In this document: positions 22,344 to 34,924 of the stretch, piece by piece
How the letters are laid out: every line of letters begins with the position of its first letter
How positions within the stretch are numbered: position 1 is the stretch's first letter
DNA from: Paguma larvata
Taxonomy: Eukaryota; Chordata; Mammalia; Carnivora; Viverridae
NCBI GenBank assembly: GCA_030068075.1
Contig: CM057842.1
Coordinates: 42,370,659-42,434,658 of the forward strand
Length of the DNA stretch: 64,000 nt
Direction: 5' to 3'
The notes under the pieces: generated by a model
Seen by the model: the letters and a program-made list of their open reading frames with translations, nothing else
Told to the model about the DNA's origin: nothing
Databases searched by the model: none
Program-made: the position numbers and the translations under genes

Positions 22344-22373
22344 GTATGGTTTTTTTTTTTTTTTTTTTTTTTT

Positions 22374-23325
22374 GATTTTTTAATGAGATCATGGATTTCT
22401 ATCTAATTAGAGCCCTTAGGCTCTTATGAGATAAAATGGAAAATAAATACTGTGTGTATACCATGTGTTATATTTTCTTGTCCATATCTCCTATTAGAGT
22501 GTAAGATAATTGACTGTGCTTTTCCTTTGTGTTCCCAGTGGATGACACATTTCAATGTGTCAAAGTCCGTAGTATTAAAATAAGTAGTAAGTGTATGAGT
22601 GAATTCTGCTTTTGGTTTCTTTATCTGACACCTTTTCTTGTACTTTCTGGGCAATAAGAAGTAGAGATCTGGGTTTCTAGTAGATTTATGCTTTATAATT
22701 AAGAAATATTGATTTAATAATTTTTTGTCCTTTGGGCTTTGTTTAATCATTAACTAATAAGCTTTACTGAGCACCTTGCAGTTCTATAGCCCTATACTTG
22801 ATGGTGTTAGCTCCTTAGCACATAATTGTTTTGAATGGAATAATAATTAGGTTAATTAGATATACCGAACTAAGTGCTGTGTATGAAAAGATAGAGAGGA
22901 GGAAGAGAGAATGTAACTTTAAACATGGTTGAAAACTCCTCAAGTAATGACTTTCTTACTTTCAGATGTGCTTTGTTCTTCTGTTGCAAGCAGCGGAGCC
23001 TTAGTTAAGTTCTATTAAGAAAGGGGGATTTACCATAAGGTGAAATACATAAATAAAGAAGAGAGAAATACCTTCCACGTGGAAAGTTTGGTTAGGAGCT
23101 TTGGGAAAGCTACACAACTGTGGTATATCTGGACAGCAGCCAGCACAAGGAAGTTCAGGACTAGAAGGTTATATAGGATTTTTTGACATTTACCTCATTA
23201 GGAGCATTAATAGTTTAGGATCCCTATTCCACTGTTGTACAGTGAATAAGATTTACTCATTCATTCTGTCCAGCTCATCCTTGTGCTCTGTGCTCTCTTT
23301 CCCTGTGAATTACCTGCTTTAAAAA
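22374..23325. other. Unassigned sequence
   Basis: AT-rich. A 108-codon minus frame (22424-22750) has no recognised domain and is treated as chance. Confidence 0.35.
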
Positions 23326-23527
23326 CAATTTTTTTAATGTTTATTTATTTTTTAGAGAGAGAGAGTGCAAGCAGGGGCAGAGAGGGAAGGAGACATAGAA
23401 TCTGAAGTAGGGTCCAGGCTCTGAGCTGTCAGCACAGAGCCTGATGCGAGCCTCAAACTCATGAACCACAAGGTCATGACCTGAGCCAAAGTCTGATGCT
23501 TAACTGACTGAGCCACCCAGGTGTCCC
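23326..23527 (-). mobile_element. Felid SINE
   Basis: Minus-strand copy, head aactgactgagccacccagg near 23504. Target-site duplication unclear. Confidence 0.95.
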
Positions 23528-24815
23528 TGCCTGCTCTTTTGTCATGAAAAGACTGGATCCCCAGTGGATCCCCCCAGCTTCGCAAGTAGTGCCCATCAGT
23601 GGGCCGCCTGGTAGACTACTACCTTATGATCAGCTACCCTTTACCAAGTGTCCACCACATTCCTCTGTGGCTGAAGATATGGCTTCATGTATAGGTCAGA
23701 GAAGTCTCAGAAGTTTCTTTCTGGGGAATCATCCTTCAGAACCTAGTGGATGCCTTTTCCTCTTTAGTTTCTTCTTTTCAGTCTGTCTGTTATCTCTTTT
23801 TTTATTGTTCTCTTTCTCTTTCATCTATGTGTACCCCCCTCTTTTTTTTCTTAAAAAGAAGTCTATTGGAAGAACTCTATATTTGATCAAATTAAATGGG
23901 TGAAGAGAGAGAGATTATATGATCCTAATATAGTGGGAAATTCAGGCTAATTTAACTGCATAATACTCAATAATCCTTTGAGAACAACTACATGATTGAA
24001 ACTAGTCTGTTTCCTCTATTCACTTTTTTTAATTGATTGCTAGAAATCAAGAACATTCCTAAAATATCAAAGGAATTGAATGGCAGATTATTTGAGCCTA
24101 TTAACTTTTTATATTCCTGCCAGGAGTTCACCGCTCCACCAATTACAGAAGCATCAGAATGCATATTGGAAATATATGCCATGTTCAGTTCATCTCCTCA
24201 GTGCCAACAATTCTTGCACCTATGAGAGATGCTAGAGATTTGGGTTAAATGGAGACACATTCGTCATTGTTGTAGAACTCTGCCAGTGCTTAAAAGGTGC
24301 CACAGGGAGCTATAACTCATGCACTGAATTAAAAGATTGTAAGCTCCTCTGGTGTAGCCAAAAGCAAGCTCAAAGTTGAGTGGCATCAGATCATGAGTAG
24401 AAAATTACTTGACACTGAATTTTGTTCTGCCTCTGAATGCCATTCTTTCCAGGCAGGGAAAGTTGAAGTCTGTGTTGTTAAAAGATGTTTATTTCTATCT
24501 CCTCTGTGTCTTGTTCATATTGAAACCTTTTGCAGAGTATGTTTCATTGAAACTGTTAAAAGAAAGTGACATGTTACTACATGGGAAGACAAAGATAGAG
24601 TCTGTTTGGTAATGATTATGCAGTCAGGGCTTTATCTACTTGCCGATAATTTGTGGCTTATTTTTAATTCTCTGCCAGTTTCTCTCCTTGCTGTTCTATT
24701 ACCTGCTGATTACAACCCTGAGCCAATCAGTCACTGTTGAGTACTTGGTAAATTCTACTTTTTTAAACTGGGGAAAATAAAATACATATTTCCAAATGGA
24801 CATATTGATAGTAGC
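23528..24815. other. Unassigned sequence
   Basis: No gene or repeat named. Frames at 23544-23903 (+, 119 codons, ending in an FFFSVCLLSLF-type low-complexity tail), 23988-24182 and 24037-24225 lack support. Confidence 0.35.
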
Positions 24816-24821
24816 TAATAC

Positions 24822-25010
24822 TTATTGAATACTTATTTAAGTGACACATTCAATATTTTAAATTTAATGTTCACAGAAACCTCATGATGGCAAGAACTAT
24901 TGCCATTACTGTTTTACTAATGAGTGGAGTGAGGCTTAGAGAAAGTTAGCTAACTTATCAAGGTCTCAGAAGGTGAGTGACCAAGCCAGGACTTGGACTT
25001 TGGAAAACTA
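24822..25010 (-). mobile_element. MIR relic
   Basis: Reverse-complement MIR: cttattgaatacttatttaa, cacagaaacctcatgatggc, tgaggcttagagaaagttag, ggtctcagaaggtgagtgac and gccaggacttggac, all in order. Confidence 0.88.
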
Positions 25011-26442
25011 GGTCAATTTTCATCCATTGTTGACATGATCGCACTCTGAGGACTGTGTTCTATACTACTTTTATCTCCCAAACAAGCATATATCATGAGG
25101 AGGTCAGTTTAGAAAGGGACAGCGTCAGAAACTGTGAAGAATTTAGGATGTTTAGTTCATAATGATGGAGACAAGAGATTCAGTGCAAGGGATTAGAGCA
25201 GAAGTCTTCACATATACAGAAGGCTTTCAAGTGGAAGATCTGTTTTGCATCTGCTTAGAGGTCAGAACCAAGACATTTTAAGGAAACCACAGAGAGGCAA
25301 ATGAGTGGAACGGTCCTAAAACAAATAGATTGTCTCAACATGTAGTGAGATAGCACTAGAAACATTCAAAAATAGGGTAGATTTTGGTTTACTAGGAATC
25401 TTCAATCAGTGGATTGCTTATGATGTATTACGGAGAACCATTATCCAGAATATACTGTATGGAACGTCCAGGAAGCACAAACTATAATTTTCTAAGGATA
25501 AATATTTTAGGACTGCTTCTGTTGTCAATTCATAATGTATGTTAGAACATTAAAGGCCAAGAAGTTTTTCAGGAAAACAAAGTAAAAGTTTCTCAAACTA
25601 TTTATCCCTGAATTTCTCAAGATTTAAAATTTGTTATTATTTTCAAATAGCACAAAACCCTTTTTGTGGCACTGATTAAGAGCCCAAGTGACCTTGTTCT
25701 CAAATACTCCTCTAAACCTACCCAAAACAGCAGTGTAGGCGGAGACCGTCTTTGGGTGTTGGATGCAGACATTTTGTAATGAGAAACAAAAGAACTTTTG
25801 GCTTCAATAGGGGTTTTATGAGAAGAAACCAGTAGTTTTGAATAGTGCAGGGAGGACAAAGAAAGTTATTTTAGATAGCCATTTTACATTCTCTTGGATT
25901 CTCAGAAATAATCAAGTGTAAATGTCATTAAATTTCCTTTGCTCACATGTAAAGAAGAACATGTTTCTGGACTTTGATTTTAATTTCTTGTAACAGGTCT
26001 TATTTTCCCTGGGTGTGTTTCTACTTACCCAAAAACAGATGCTGTCTGAAAAATTCATGAAAACCGAAAATATACTGGAGACTTTGGAGAGAAGCTCTTC
26101 ATCCTGCTATTAGATTGTTTTTAATGAATGGTCTTTTGCATCATCTGATTGGCACTTAACTGCATGACCTTGAACAAACTTCCTGGCTTTTTTAAGACTC
26201 ATTTTCTTCATTTACCTACTTACTTAACCAGGTTGTGTATAAAGTGACATAGCACATATCAGTGTTTGTATGAACAGATAGGTCCTTTGAAACAAATTTA
26301 TATTGGTGATTGCATGAAAGAATCTTACAGTTTTGGCAGATAGACATCTTTTCTTAGATGAAGTTTTTTTCAAAACTAGCATGTGTAAATTTTACCTGTT
26401 ACCATTTACCTGCTCCCAAAAACCATTTACACTGTGAATTAA
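25011..26442. other. Unassigned low-repeat sequence
   Basis: 1.4 kb without a recognised repeat or gene. The 80-codon minus frame at 25617-25859 has no domain. Confidence 0.35.
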
Positions 26443-26456
26443 AGTACATCTTAAGC

Positions 26457-26633
26457 TGGAGGTGAGTGGGTGGGGGATGGGTGAAAGAGGTGATGGGGAT
26501 TAAAGAGCACAGGTATCATGATGAGCACTGAGTAATGTATGGAATTGTCAAATCACTATATTGTAACACCTGAAACGAATATAACACTGTATGTTAACTA
26601 TACTGGAATTAAAATTTTAAAAACTTAATTACA
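26457..26633 (+). mobile_element. Carnivore L1 3' end, severely 5'-truncated
   Basis: ggatgggtgaaagaggtgat, gatgagcactgagtaatgta and aacacctgaaacgaatataa then ctgtatgttaactatactgg are the L1 3' UTR end seen in carnivores. Related flanks agtacatcttaag (26443-26455) and atatatcttaag (26640-26651) look like a target-site duplication. Only about 180 bp was inserted. Confidence 0.85.
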
Positions 26634-26659
26634 AATAAGATATATCTTAAGATTTTTGA

Positions 26660-27779
26660 AAAAAGGATCTAAAAAAAATACAGTGGAAAAATGATAGAGT
26701 GCATCACAACTTTATTCATTGTCAGAAGTAATAAGGCTCTCCATATGCCTTTCTGGTTTGAATTGTTAAATGATAATTCAAGTGCATAAGTTCAAAGATC
26801 AAATTGGCTTTATGTCATAATTCATGATTCGGGTGGCATCCCATATAGTAATAGAGAAGATTTCTGTAGACTTGTAGAAAAGGAAAGGTTTTCGAAGGCA
26901 GAAAAGGGATGAGGAGAGGAAATTACTAGCAAAGAATGCACTGTTGAGGCAAGGCCACCCTCCTGAGGGGAATGGAAGGGTCTGTCCTGTGGAATACCTT
27001 ACTTAGGCTGACCAGGTAATTCTGTTAAAGATTATATTCCTGAAACTGCAGTTACATTCGATATTTTTAAGTCTTTGTTTGCTGATACAAGGTTTAACAA
27101 ATACAAGTTACTCTATTTTAGGCCTGCTTTCTCCTTTTAACAAACCGTAATTTTTATTTTTGTCATATGGGGATTCGTCCATGTTTATCCTCAACTTGAC
27201 ATTATAATTTTGGAAATAGAGCCTCACTGTCTTTCGTATGAAGTTAAAATTTAGCCCTAGAGAAAAGACACTGCAGTAGCTTAGTGTTTTATTCTGGAGC
27301 TCAGAACTACTGAGAGCCAGATCTGGCCATATAAGCAAAGGGAGCAGTTGCAGGTTGGGATTATAATTCAAACCGATGTTTTTTTCCAATTCTTTATGAG
27401 TAAGAGGATATGATATGACTGAACACCAAGCCTGTGAGAAACCTACAAGTGTGGAACCAATGGTATTTAATTCAGGTAATAAAATATAATTCTTAAACAC
27501 ACTAAATTAAAAAGCCAGAAGACGCATTTCTAATTACATACATTAACTAGAAGTACAATATTTGTAGAGTAGCTTATCCAATTATATGTAAATTTGTTCC
27601 TTTAGCACAATATGACTATAGAAACAGTATTAGTTCAGTATAAAAATGTTTGTTATTGAAATTGGCTTCTAGTATAACTTCTGGATGTTGATAAATAGTT
27701 GCATTTTTGTAGGATCATTCATAGCTCTCCATAGCCACTCTTCTCAGTGTGCCCAGGTTTTATTTTAGTTTTCTTTAAA
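26660..27779. other. Unassigned sequence
   Basis: No repeat or gene named. The 130-codon minus frame at 27108-27500 is the longest here and has no recognised motif. Confidence 0.35.
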
Positions 27780-28013
27780 AAAAATTATTTATTTTGAGGG
27801 GGTGTGCACACAAGAGTGCATGAGTGGGGGAAAAGCAGAGAGAGAGGTCATGAAAGGAGGAGGAGCATAGAGAGAGAGAGAGAAAATCCCAAACAGGCTC
27901 CATGCTGTCAGAACAGAGTCCAAGACGGAGCTCGATCTTAGGAACCCTGAGATCATGACTTGAGGCGAAATCAAGAGTCAGATGCTCAACCTTCTGAGCA
28001 ACCCAGGTGCCCC
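27780..28013 (-). mobile_element. Carnivore SINE, older variant
   Basis: Minus-strand copy of the variant with aatcaagagtcagatgctca before the head (27969-27988). The body carries an unusual gtgtgcacacaagagtgcat. More diverged than the common form. Confidence 0.9.
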
Positions 28014-28039
28014 TAAATTTTTTGGATAATAACAATTTT

Positions 28040-28240
28040 TAGGTCTGTACTCTTTTATCTGAAACCCTTGGGGTCAAAGGTGTTTTAGAATTTTACCTTT
28101 TAGAAAGGGTAATACACTGCCTGTGCCATGTGCCGTGTGGCATTCCATTAGGATTTTGAGCAACACCCAAGCATATTGACGTTTCTACAGTGAAACCCCA
28201 GAGTAGTCACTTGACTGAGGTAAAGATCACAATGAGCTCA
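28040..28240 (+). mobile_element. Possible DNA transposon relic
   Basis: ttatctgaaacccttggggt then caaaggtgttttagaatttt and gagcaacacccaagcatatt resemble an old inverted-repeat DNA transposon starting 'ttatccgaaatgcttgggacc'. Single, weak resemblance; Tigger-type is a guess. Confidence 0.4.
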
Positions 28241-28344
28241 TTTCACCTGAGGTCAGGTTTTGTTGTCAGTGGGTTTGGTTTTCAGAGCTTGTAGGCTATG
28301 AGAATTGCAAAGAAGTAATGATAGACCTATATTATTAAATGTCT

Positions 28345-28525
28345 TAGCAAACAATTATTGAGGCGCTTTCAATCTTTGCAATTCTGTGAAGAAGATATTG
28401 TTCATTTTGTTTTACAGATGAGGAAGAGCTTCATAGAATTTGCGTAGTTTGCCTAAGGATACATAGACCTAGTTAGGAACTGGCAGAATCATATTTAAAT
28501 CGAGCTAAATTAGATCCCAGAGCTG
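28345..28525 (-). mobile_element. MIR relic
   Basis: Reverse-complement MIR with the core tttgttttacagatgaggaa (28408-28427), then gtagtttgcctaaggataca and gaactggcagaatcatattt. Confidence 0.88.
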
Positions 28526-29208
28526 GTGTGTACAATGACTGCAGCTCCTTTTTATTCCCAGCACTGCGTATCTAGTGTATCTCACCTGTGGGTCGTAAAC
28601 TCTGACTTACATCTGTAAGAAGGGAATTTATGGCAAAGGCATCACGTAGACAGACTACCAGCCCCAGGGGATAACAAGGGTAGGGGATTGGTTTCATTAG
28701 CAACAGTTAGTTGACATTGTTTCTAGGACGTCGCCACTAGATTAAATGTGCTTCAAACATTGCAGTCCTTTTTCCACTGTGTTTAAGATTCAGATGAGGA
28801 AGAGGGAGGGGGTAGTTGAGCATGAGCTCCTCTTAGCTACGGCAGAGCACAACATCTTGAATCTAGTGTGGGCGGAGCAGTGTTCCTGAAGAAAAATTGA
28901 TCACTGTTAGCAAAAGAAGGTGTGATTAATGTGGGATAGGGGGCTTCCCTGAAAAATGTCCACTCGGTGGACAACTAATTAATTGTAGATGAAACTGACA
29001 TTTGGATGAAAACTTAATTCATCTCTTTAAGTGTAATCCATCTTAACGTTGTGATCCAACAGGTATGGGCTGAACATTGAACTTTGAATCTGACTACTTG
29101 GAATCCTGTCCCATTTTGGATAATTTCTAGGACTTAGGTCATAGAATCGAGGAGCCTGTTTCTTGTTTGTAATTTGAAGCAGTATCTCCCTAGTTACCCA
29201 TTAGGCAT
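28526..29208. other. Unassigned sequence
   Basis: No repeat or gene recognised. Confidence 0.4.
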
Positions 29209-29234
29209 TGTGTTAGCTTAGATGGCCAACGAGC

Positions 29235-29702
29235 CTCTGAAAGTTTCTACCCTATGTAGTTATCTCCCACACTGAATCTGAACAGTGCAAGTGATGTAGC
29301 GGAAGTGATGCTGCAGGGCGTCTGGGCCTATGTCTCAAGGAGCCTTGCAGCATCCACTTATTTTATGGCTTGTTTACTCCGGGGGAGCCACCGCCATGAT
29401 GAATATACTGTGAGGAAGCTCATGCTAGCCCTGTGGAGAAAGAGTGACTTACGGTCACACAAGTGCTGTTCCAGCTGTCCCAACTGAAGGGCTAGACACA
29501 TGAATTACCTTAAGCACCCCTGCCCAGCCAAGCCATCAGATAATTTCAGCCTTAAGTGCCATCTGACTATAATTGCATGGAACACCTCAAGGGATAGTTG
29601 CCCAGCTGAGCCCATTCACAGAAATATGAGAAATAATAATTCATGATGTAAGTCATAGAGTTTCTGGGTGGTTTGTTATCCCAACAGTAGGTATTGAGAA
29701 AC
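29235..29702 (+). mobile_element. LTR-like repeat (MaLR-type)
   Basis: agtgatgtagcggaagtgat, tttactccgggggagccacc, tgccatctgactataattgc and tttctgggtggtttgttatc followed by caacagtaggtattgagaaa follow an old LTR consensus that ends '...ggtttgttacgcagcaatagataactaataca'. No polyadenylation hexamer survives. The same family sits at 55.8 kb. Confidence 0.65.
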
Positions 29703-31615
29703 AGGTTTGTTGTGAAAAAGGGAGATAATGTGTTAAATTCTTCAAATGAAGGTGAGCAGCTGTTTTATTATAATTGTTTTGACAATCCCGAAACCAAGGC
29801 CTTTCTCCCTAATATCCTCAGAGGTTTCATTATAATTTGCCATTGTGATGAGGATAGTGATCATTCTGTATTCCCTGGACAAGTATCGAGAGTGAATATT
29901 TGTGGTTGGCTGGCAGCCAATGTGATCATCCTTTTTCCTTACTGGAGGAGTTTTTAAAATTCTATCTTTTCTTTGCTCATATTTATTTTTTCATAATGAG
30001 TGGGATTTTCTACAGTAATAGACCTTTATTGTTAGGACAGCAAGTATATGTAAAACATCCAATGGATCCTTATTCTGGATGATAAAGGACTCATTTCTCT
30101 GTTTTTATGGACTATTTGTCTAGGAAACTATAGGGGAAATAAGATGTGTTGGATTTTGAAAAAGTGGCAGTAAGAGTTGTAGAATAGTTGCCTGAGCAGC
30201 TTTCCAGCAATTGGAAAAGGCTGCTAGAGTGAATGTCAAAGAGAAATTGGTTTTGTGGTGGTGTTACAAGCAGGGAGATAATGAAACAAAGACAGAAGAA
30301 AGAAGTAGGAGGTATGCAGAGGGGAAGAAAGGAAGGATTTGATACTGAAACACTAGAGCAATCTGTAGTTGTTTGAATGGGTGGAGCTGGAAGAGAGAAA
30401 GGGGCAAGTGAGGGTTGGTTGGGAAATCATCAGCTAATGGGGTCATTCCCTCCTATCTGTCATTAATTCTAGCCTTATTTAGTTCTTTTCTTTCGAGGAA
30501 AAAAAAAAAGTGACCTGGATTGTTTTCTTTTTGCTATAGTTATTTGCAATCAAAGGGCATTTTCTGTGAAGTCTGTTTTCCCTCATAGTTCTTCAGGTTT
30601 CTTAAGTGTCATTGTCTCATCAAATCTAGAGTCTCCATAGGTAAGTGATTGTTGATAGTAGACTAGACTAGAAGAAGGTAGTACTGTTTTGCAAAGAGTA
30701 ATAAAGAGTAAGTTATACATTCCAATGTTGATCTGTTCTCAAGAGAGAATAACTCAGAGTTTCTTCATAGCTTTTTAAGAAGTCTCTGATTTCTGTATTT
30801 TCTTTAGCTGTACATAGATTTTTATTTCAAGGAAAAATTTATGTATTGAACTTAGAATCTGAGTACTTGCATTCTTATCTCAGTTTGGACAATTTCTAGG
30901 TGTCAGATCATAAACTTAGAATCAAAGATCCTGTTTCTTATTTGTAATCTGAAACAATTACATTGTTTACATTATCCTTAATATTTACAGATTCTCTCTA
31001 GAGTTAAAATGGACAAATGAAAGCCCTTGAGGATGAGAAATTTATATCCTAATATAGCAAAGTAAATATATGTGTACTGCAGCTTGAATTGTTAGATAAT
31101 TTTAGGAAATTACTTGTATGCCTGAGTTCATGAATTATTCAATTTAGGGTTACTTTCCTTTTCAAATTTATCACTGGCTAGGTCCTTTAACAATCTTTGA
31201 TTTATTAAAACTCACTTTGAAGAATTAGATTTAAAGCCTTATTATTTTCTTATGATTTTCTTATGAAAGTTGAGTATGTATCTTATAAAGCTTGTATTTC
31301 TTTTCTATGAGTTTGCCTATTCTTTGGTTATGAAAGATAATTCTTTAAGAACTGATGAAATTAAAAAAAAAAAAGATCTCATCTGATGAAGTAGCCTACC
31401 GAAGTAAAAGGATATTTTATGATCTTTCTTTACTTACTGGAAAGACAATTGAGTTGGGGCATTTCCATCCTGACTTCCATTAGGAGGCAGAATACTTGCT
31501 TGTGTCTAGAGGTGTTTGGTCTCCTGGTAGTCATTTGCCTCTCAATCCTTGATGCAGTTTTAGGAAAATTATGCTTTTACAGGGCAATGTATCAGAGTCA
31601 GCTATAAAACTGTTA
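29703..31615. other. Unassigned sequence
   Basis: 1.9 kb with no named repeat or gene; a GA-rich patch at 30255-30410 could be a decayed L2 or simple sequence. The frames at 29694-29957 and 29900-30082 are not supported. Confidence 0.35.
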
Positions 31616-31617
31616 TT

Positions 31618-31715
31618 AATAGAGATTCCCTGACCCCACAATCAGGTTTATGAAATGAAAGCCTCCTAGGCCTCACAGGTGATTTGAATTCATTCACTGT
31701 GTGGGTCTCAGAACT
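31618..31715 (+). mobile_element. MER5-like hAT relic
   Basis: agattccctgaccccacaat, then cctcacaggtgatttgaatt and gtgggtctcagaactact match the order of a MER5-type element. Short. Confidence 0.5.
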
Positions 31716-31917
31716 ACTTTCCAGACAGGACAGCAGGTTGATGGATGATAGAATCTAGTCTGAAGCTTAGAAAAGCTATAAGAAGAGAACATGGAGGCAT
31801 CCTTAATTTAAGAAACACTTGGGTATTGTGAACTATGACATAATAATGATAAAAACTTTCGATATTTCTAAGACATGGTTGTGTCCTCAGTTGTCCTGAT
31901 GGTGTCTCCAGTTAACC

Positions 31918-32148
31918 TTTAGCGCAGAGGGTCTCAGCCCAGTGGGGCAGTTTTGCCCAGTGAAGCAGTTTTGTCTCCAGGAGATATTTAGCTATGTCTG
32001 GAGACATTTTAGTTGTCATAACTAGGGGGATGCTATTGGCATCTAATGAGTAGAGGCCAGGAATACTGCTAATAACTCTATAATGCTCAAGGGAGCTCCT
32101 GTGTTGGTCTAAAATGTCAAGAATGCCAAGGTTGAGGAACTCTGATCT
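31918..32148 (+). mobile_element. Non-autonomous hAT-type element
   Basis: cagagggtctcagcccagtg at one end and ccaaggttgaggaactctga at the other are rough inverted ends. The body has atttagctatgtctggagac, attttagttgtcataactag and ggcatctaatgagtagaggc, a familiar short mammalian hAT pattern. No transposase. Confidence 0.7.
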
Positions 32149-33695
32149 AGTGAAGATCACTGAAATCCTTAAATAAAAATATTCTGGGCTCCAGCATTGA
32201 AAAGGGGATAACACACCAGGCAGGAGAGCATTTGGATGGCCTGTGTGGACCTTGAGGAACCTGGATGAGATAAGGAGGAAGAGAAGGCATGAACATAGGC
32301 TGAAGGCTTGGGACAGGAGGAGGAAGGATTCTAATGCATACTATGATTTTGGAAAAATGTATATTCATTGGAATATTATTTCCCCCCCAAGGTGTCAGAT
32401 AAAATACAAATATAATACATCTTATAGTCTGGAAAAAAAAAACAAGGCATGTTTAATATTAACTTTAAGATAGTAAAATCTTTTTTACTCTATACACCTT
32501 AATAGGAGTCCTTGAACCTTGAAAACCGGAAACACAAGAGAGTAGTAGCATAAGTTATACAGAGAGAATATGATGGTAAAAATTAGCATTCTGGAACTGT
32601 TGTCACCAGAAGAAAGCTTTCAAGTAAGAATGGGGTAATTGATGTTGTCTCTCTAGTGCTAGTAAGGGGGCGATAGTGTTGGCAGAACGTTTTGTGGGGA
32701 GAGGTGGAGCTGGTCAATGCAGATGAAAGGGTGGTATGGGAACTATGTAATTTAAAATGCTCTGTTTATTGTCCTTATAACTGCATCTCTAATTGCCTGA
32801 TCTGGGTCCATTGTTCACAGTGGATGGGGTTATCATAAGTATGCGAAATGGTTCCTGGCTTCTTGTAACTTATGTCTAATTGGAGAGAAGAGGCTACTGT
32901 TGTAAAACAGCAGTAACCCATTGAAGTTCATAGTCCTTCACTCTTCTGATAAATACTTACTAATTTTCTCTTGGGAGATGTGCTGTCCCCATGTTTGATT
33001 TGCTTGGTCTGAGCGCTGTCGTCTTCATCCCCTGGCTTTGGGGTTGAGTTTGTATTGTAGGCAGTGTCTCAGAAACATTTGGCCATAATTCTCATTCAGG
33101 TATGGACCCATGATCTCAGGTAATCCACTGAGGTCTTTCGATGCTTGAAGCTAATTCTAAGACTTTACTTTCTTAACCTCTATATTCTGAGGTGTGAGGA
33201 TGTTATCTCAAGTTCTTGACTGTCATCTTGCCATCCTGAAGGGAAGTATTGACTGAAGATGTATTCAGTTTGAAGGAGAAAGGAGCTTGAGAGACATACT
33301 ATAGTTTGTGTTCGGATGAAGCTTTACCTGAAGCCACTTTAGTCACAGAATTCATTCATGTAAACCATTACATTTTCATTTTGATTTTACCAGTTTGTGT
33401 TGTATTTTCCTTTTGATGACTGAAAAAATTACTAAAAATACACTGATGTAGGAGAAACTGTGTAAGAAAGGAATGTTATCACCAAGTAATAACTCAAGGA
33501 CTAGTTTTGCATACTCCATTATTTAGTCTTTATGAACATATTCATAATATTCTCCTATTTTTATATGTTTGTATTTTGGTGAAATTAACAAAATGCACAG
33601 TTTCTGTTAATGTTTTATTTAAGGCACTTTTTAATATTTTAGAGAGTTGTATTTCAGAAGTGATGTGATGGTAATTTGCAAGAATAAAATTCTTA
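32149..33695. other. Unassigned sequence
   Basis: 1.5 kb with no named repeat or gene. The opposite-strand frames at 32147-32473 overlap each other and have no domain. Confidence 0.35.
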
Positions 33696-33713
33696 AAAAT
33701 TAAAGGGCTACTA

Positions 33714-33925
33714 GGGCACCTGGGTGGCTCAGTCAGTTCAGCATCAGACTTTGGTCATGGTCTCGCAGCTCATGAGTTCAAGCCCCACGTCAGGCTATGT
33801 GCTGACAGCTTAGAGCCTGGAGACTGCTTCAGATTCTGTCTCCCTCTATCTCTGCCCTTCCCCCACTCATGCTCTGTCTCTCTCTTTCTCAAAAGTAAAT
33901 AATCATTAAAAAAAAAAAAACTTAT
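33714..33925 (+). mobile_element. Felid SINE
   Basis: Plus-strand copy starting gggcacctgggtggctcagt and ending in a 13-A run. Flanks ttaaagggctac and ttaaaaagggctac are the target-site duplication with a two-A difference. Confidence 0.95.
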
Positions 33926-33944
33926 TAAAAAGGGCTACATTGCT

Positions 33945-34920
33945 TCCTTGGTGAAAAAGAAAATGAAGAAGAAAGAAAGAAAGGAACCCAGTGTTTCATG
34001 CATGGAAACAGAGGCAACACAATTTATGGTATTTGTAATTACAAATGCCACTCAACATAATTGACCCTGTTTGTTTGCTTTTGTATTAGTGTACTGTAGG
34101 AATTAATTAATTGTAAATTCTTTTCTTATCCAATAATCCAAAAGAAGTAAAGATGGAAATATATGGATTATCAGTTTGAAGGACTGAGTGCATGTTTTTC
34201 TGCTTCATGTGATTGCTGGAATGCAAAAAAAAAAAAAGTCTTTAAATAGAACATCTGTGACATAACAAATTAGAATCTGGGAGAGGAAGAATATCTTCCC
34301 AGTGTCTAAATCCATTGAATCTAAATAATCGTGTAGATCATATTTGACTTCTGATATAACCTAGATAAATTCTGTAGCCGTGGCACCCATCTGTCAAAAA
34401 ATAAAACTCTGGCTCTCACTTAAAATGGCTCTTTTAGAGTAAGGTCATCAAGCTGTATCTAAAATGGACATGAAATGTCAATTTCATACGTTATAGTGGC
34501 ACATTTCATATTGCTCTACTTAAGGTTGTGTCAGTCTTACCCATAAAAAGCAAGTGATTTAGGTCTTATTCTAAATGAACTAAGCAGAGATATCAGCAAT
34601 GACACTGCCTTACCACTACAGACAAAGGGAATCTACGGAGGGGCAGCATACTCCTCCAGTGTCCTAACTCTGGAACTATGCCGTGCTCCAGGAAAGGATG
34701 TTTTCTTTACTTTTCCATATTCGGATTCCCTGTGATAATTGTGGGGGATGTAGTTTTTTGAAAGATGTATTCAAATGAGTTTTGTTGCCTAGAGTTGATT
34801 CACTTGCTTGAGTTTTATTTGTGTTATTTTGTGTAACTCGATCATGTTGGGGAGGTTTAGAAACAGGTAGAAAGATTGTGTTTGGGGAGCTATACCCATT
34901 ACAGTTTTACTCACAAGTGA
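33945..34920. other. Unassigned sequence
   Basis: No repeat or gene named. It contains a GAAA-rich patch (33958-33985) and an A-run (34225-34237). Confidence 0.4.
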
Positions 34921-34924
34921 AAAA

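Noticed and set aside
27108..27500. 130-codon minus-strand frame
   Set aside because: No domain or motif recognised, no splice context; within the range expected by chance in 64 kb.
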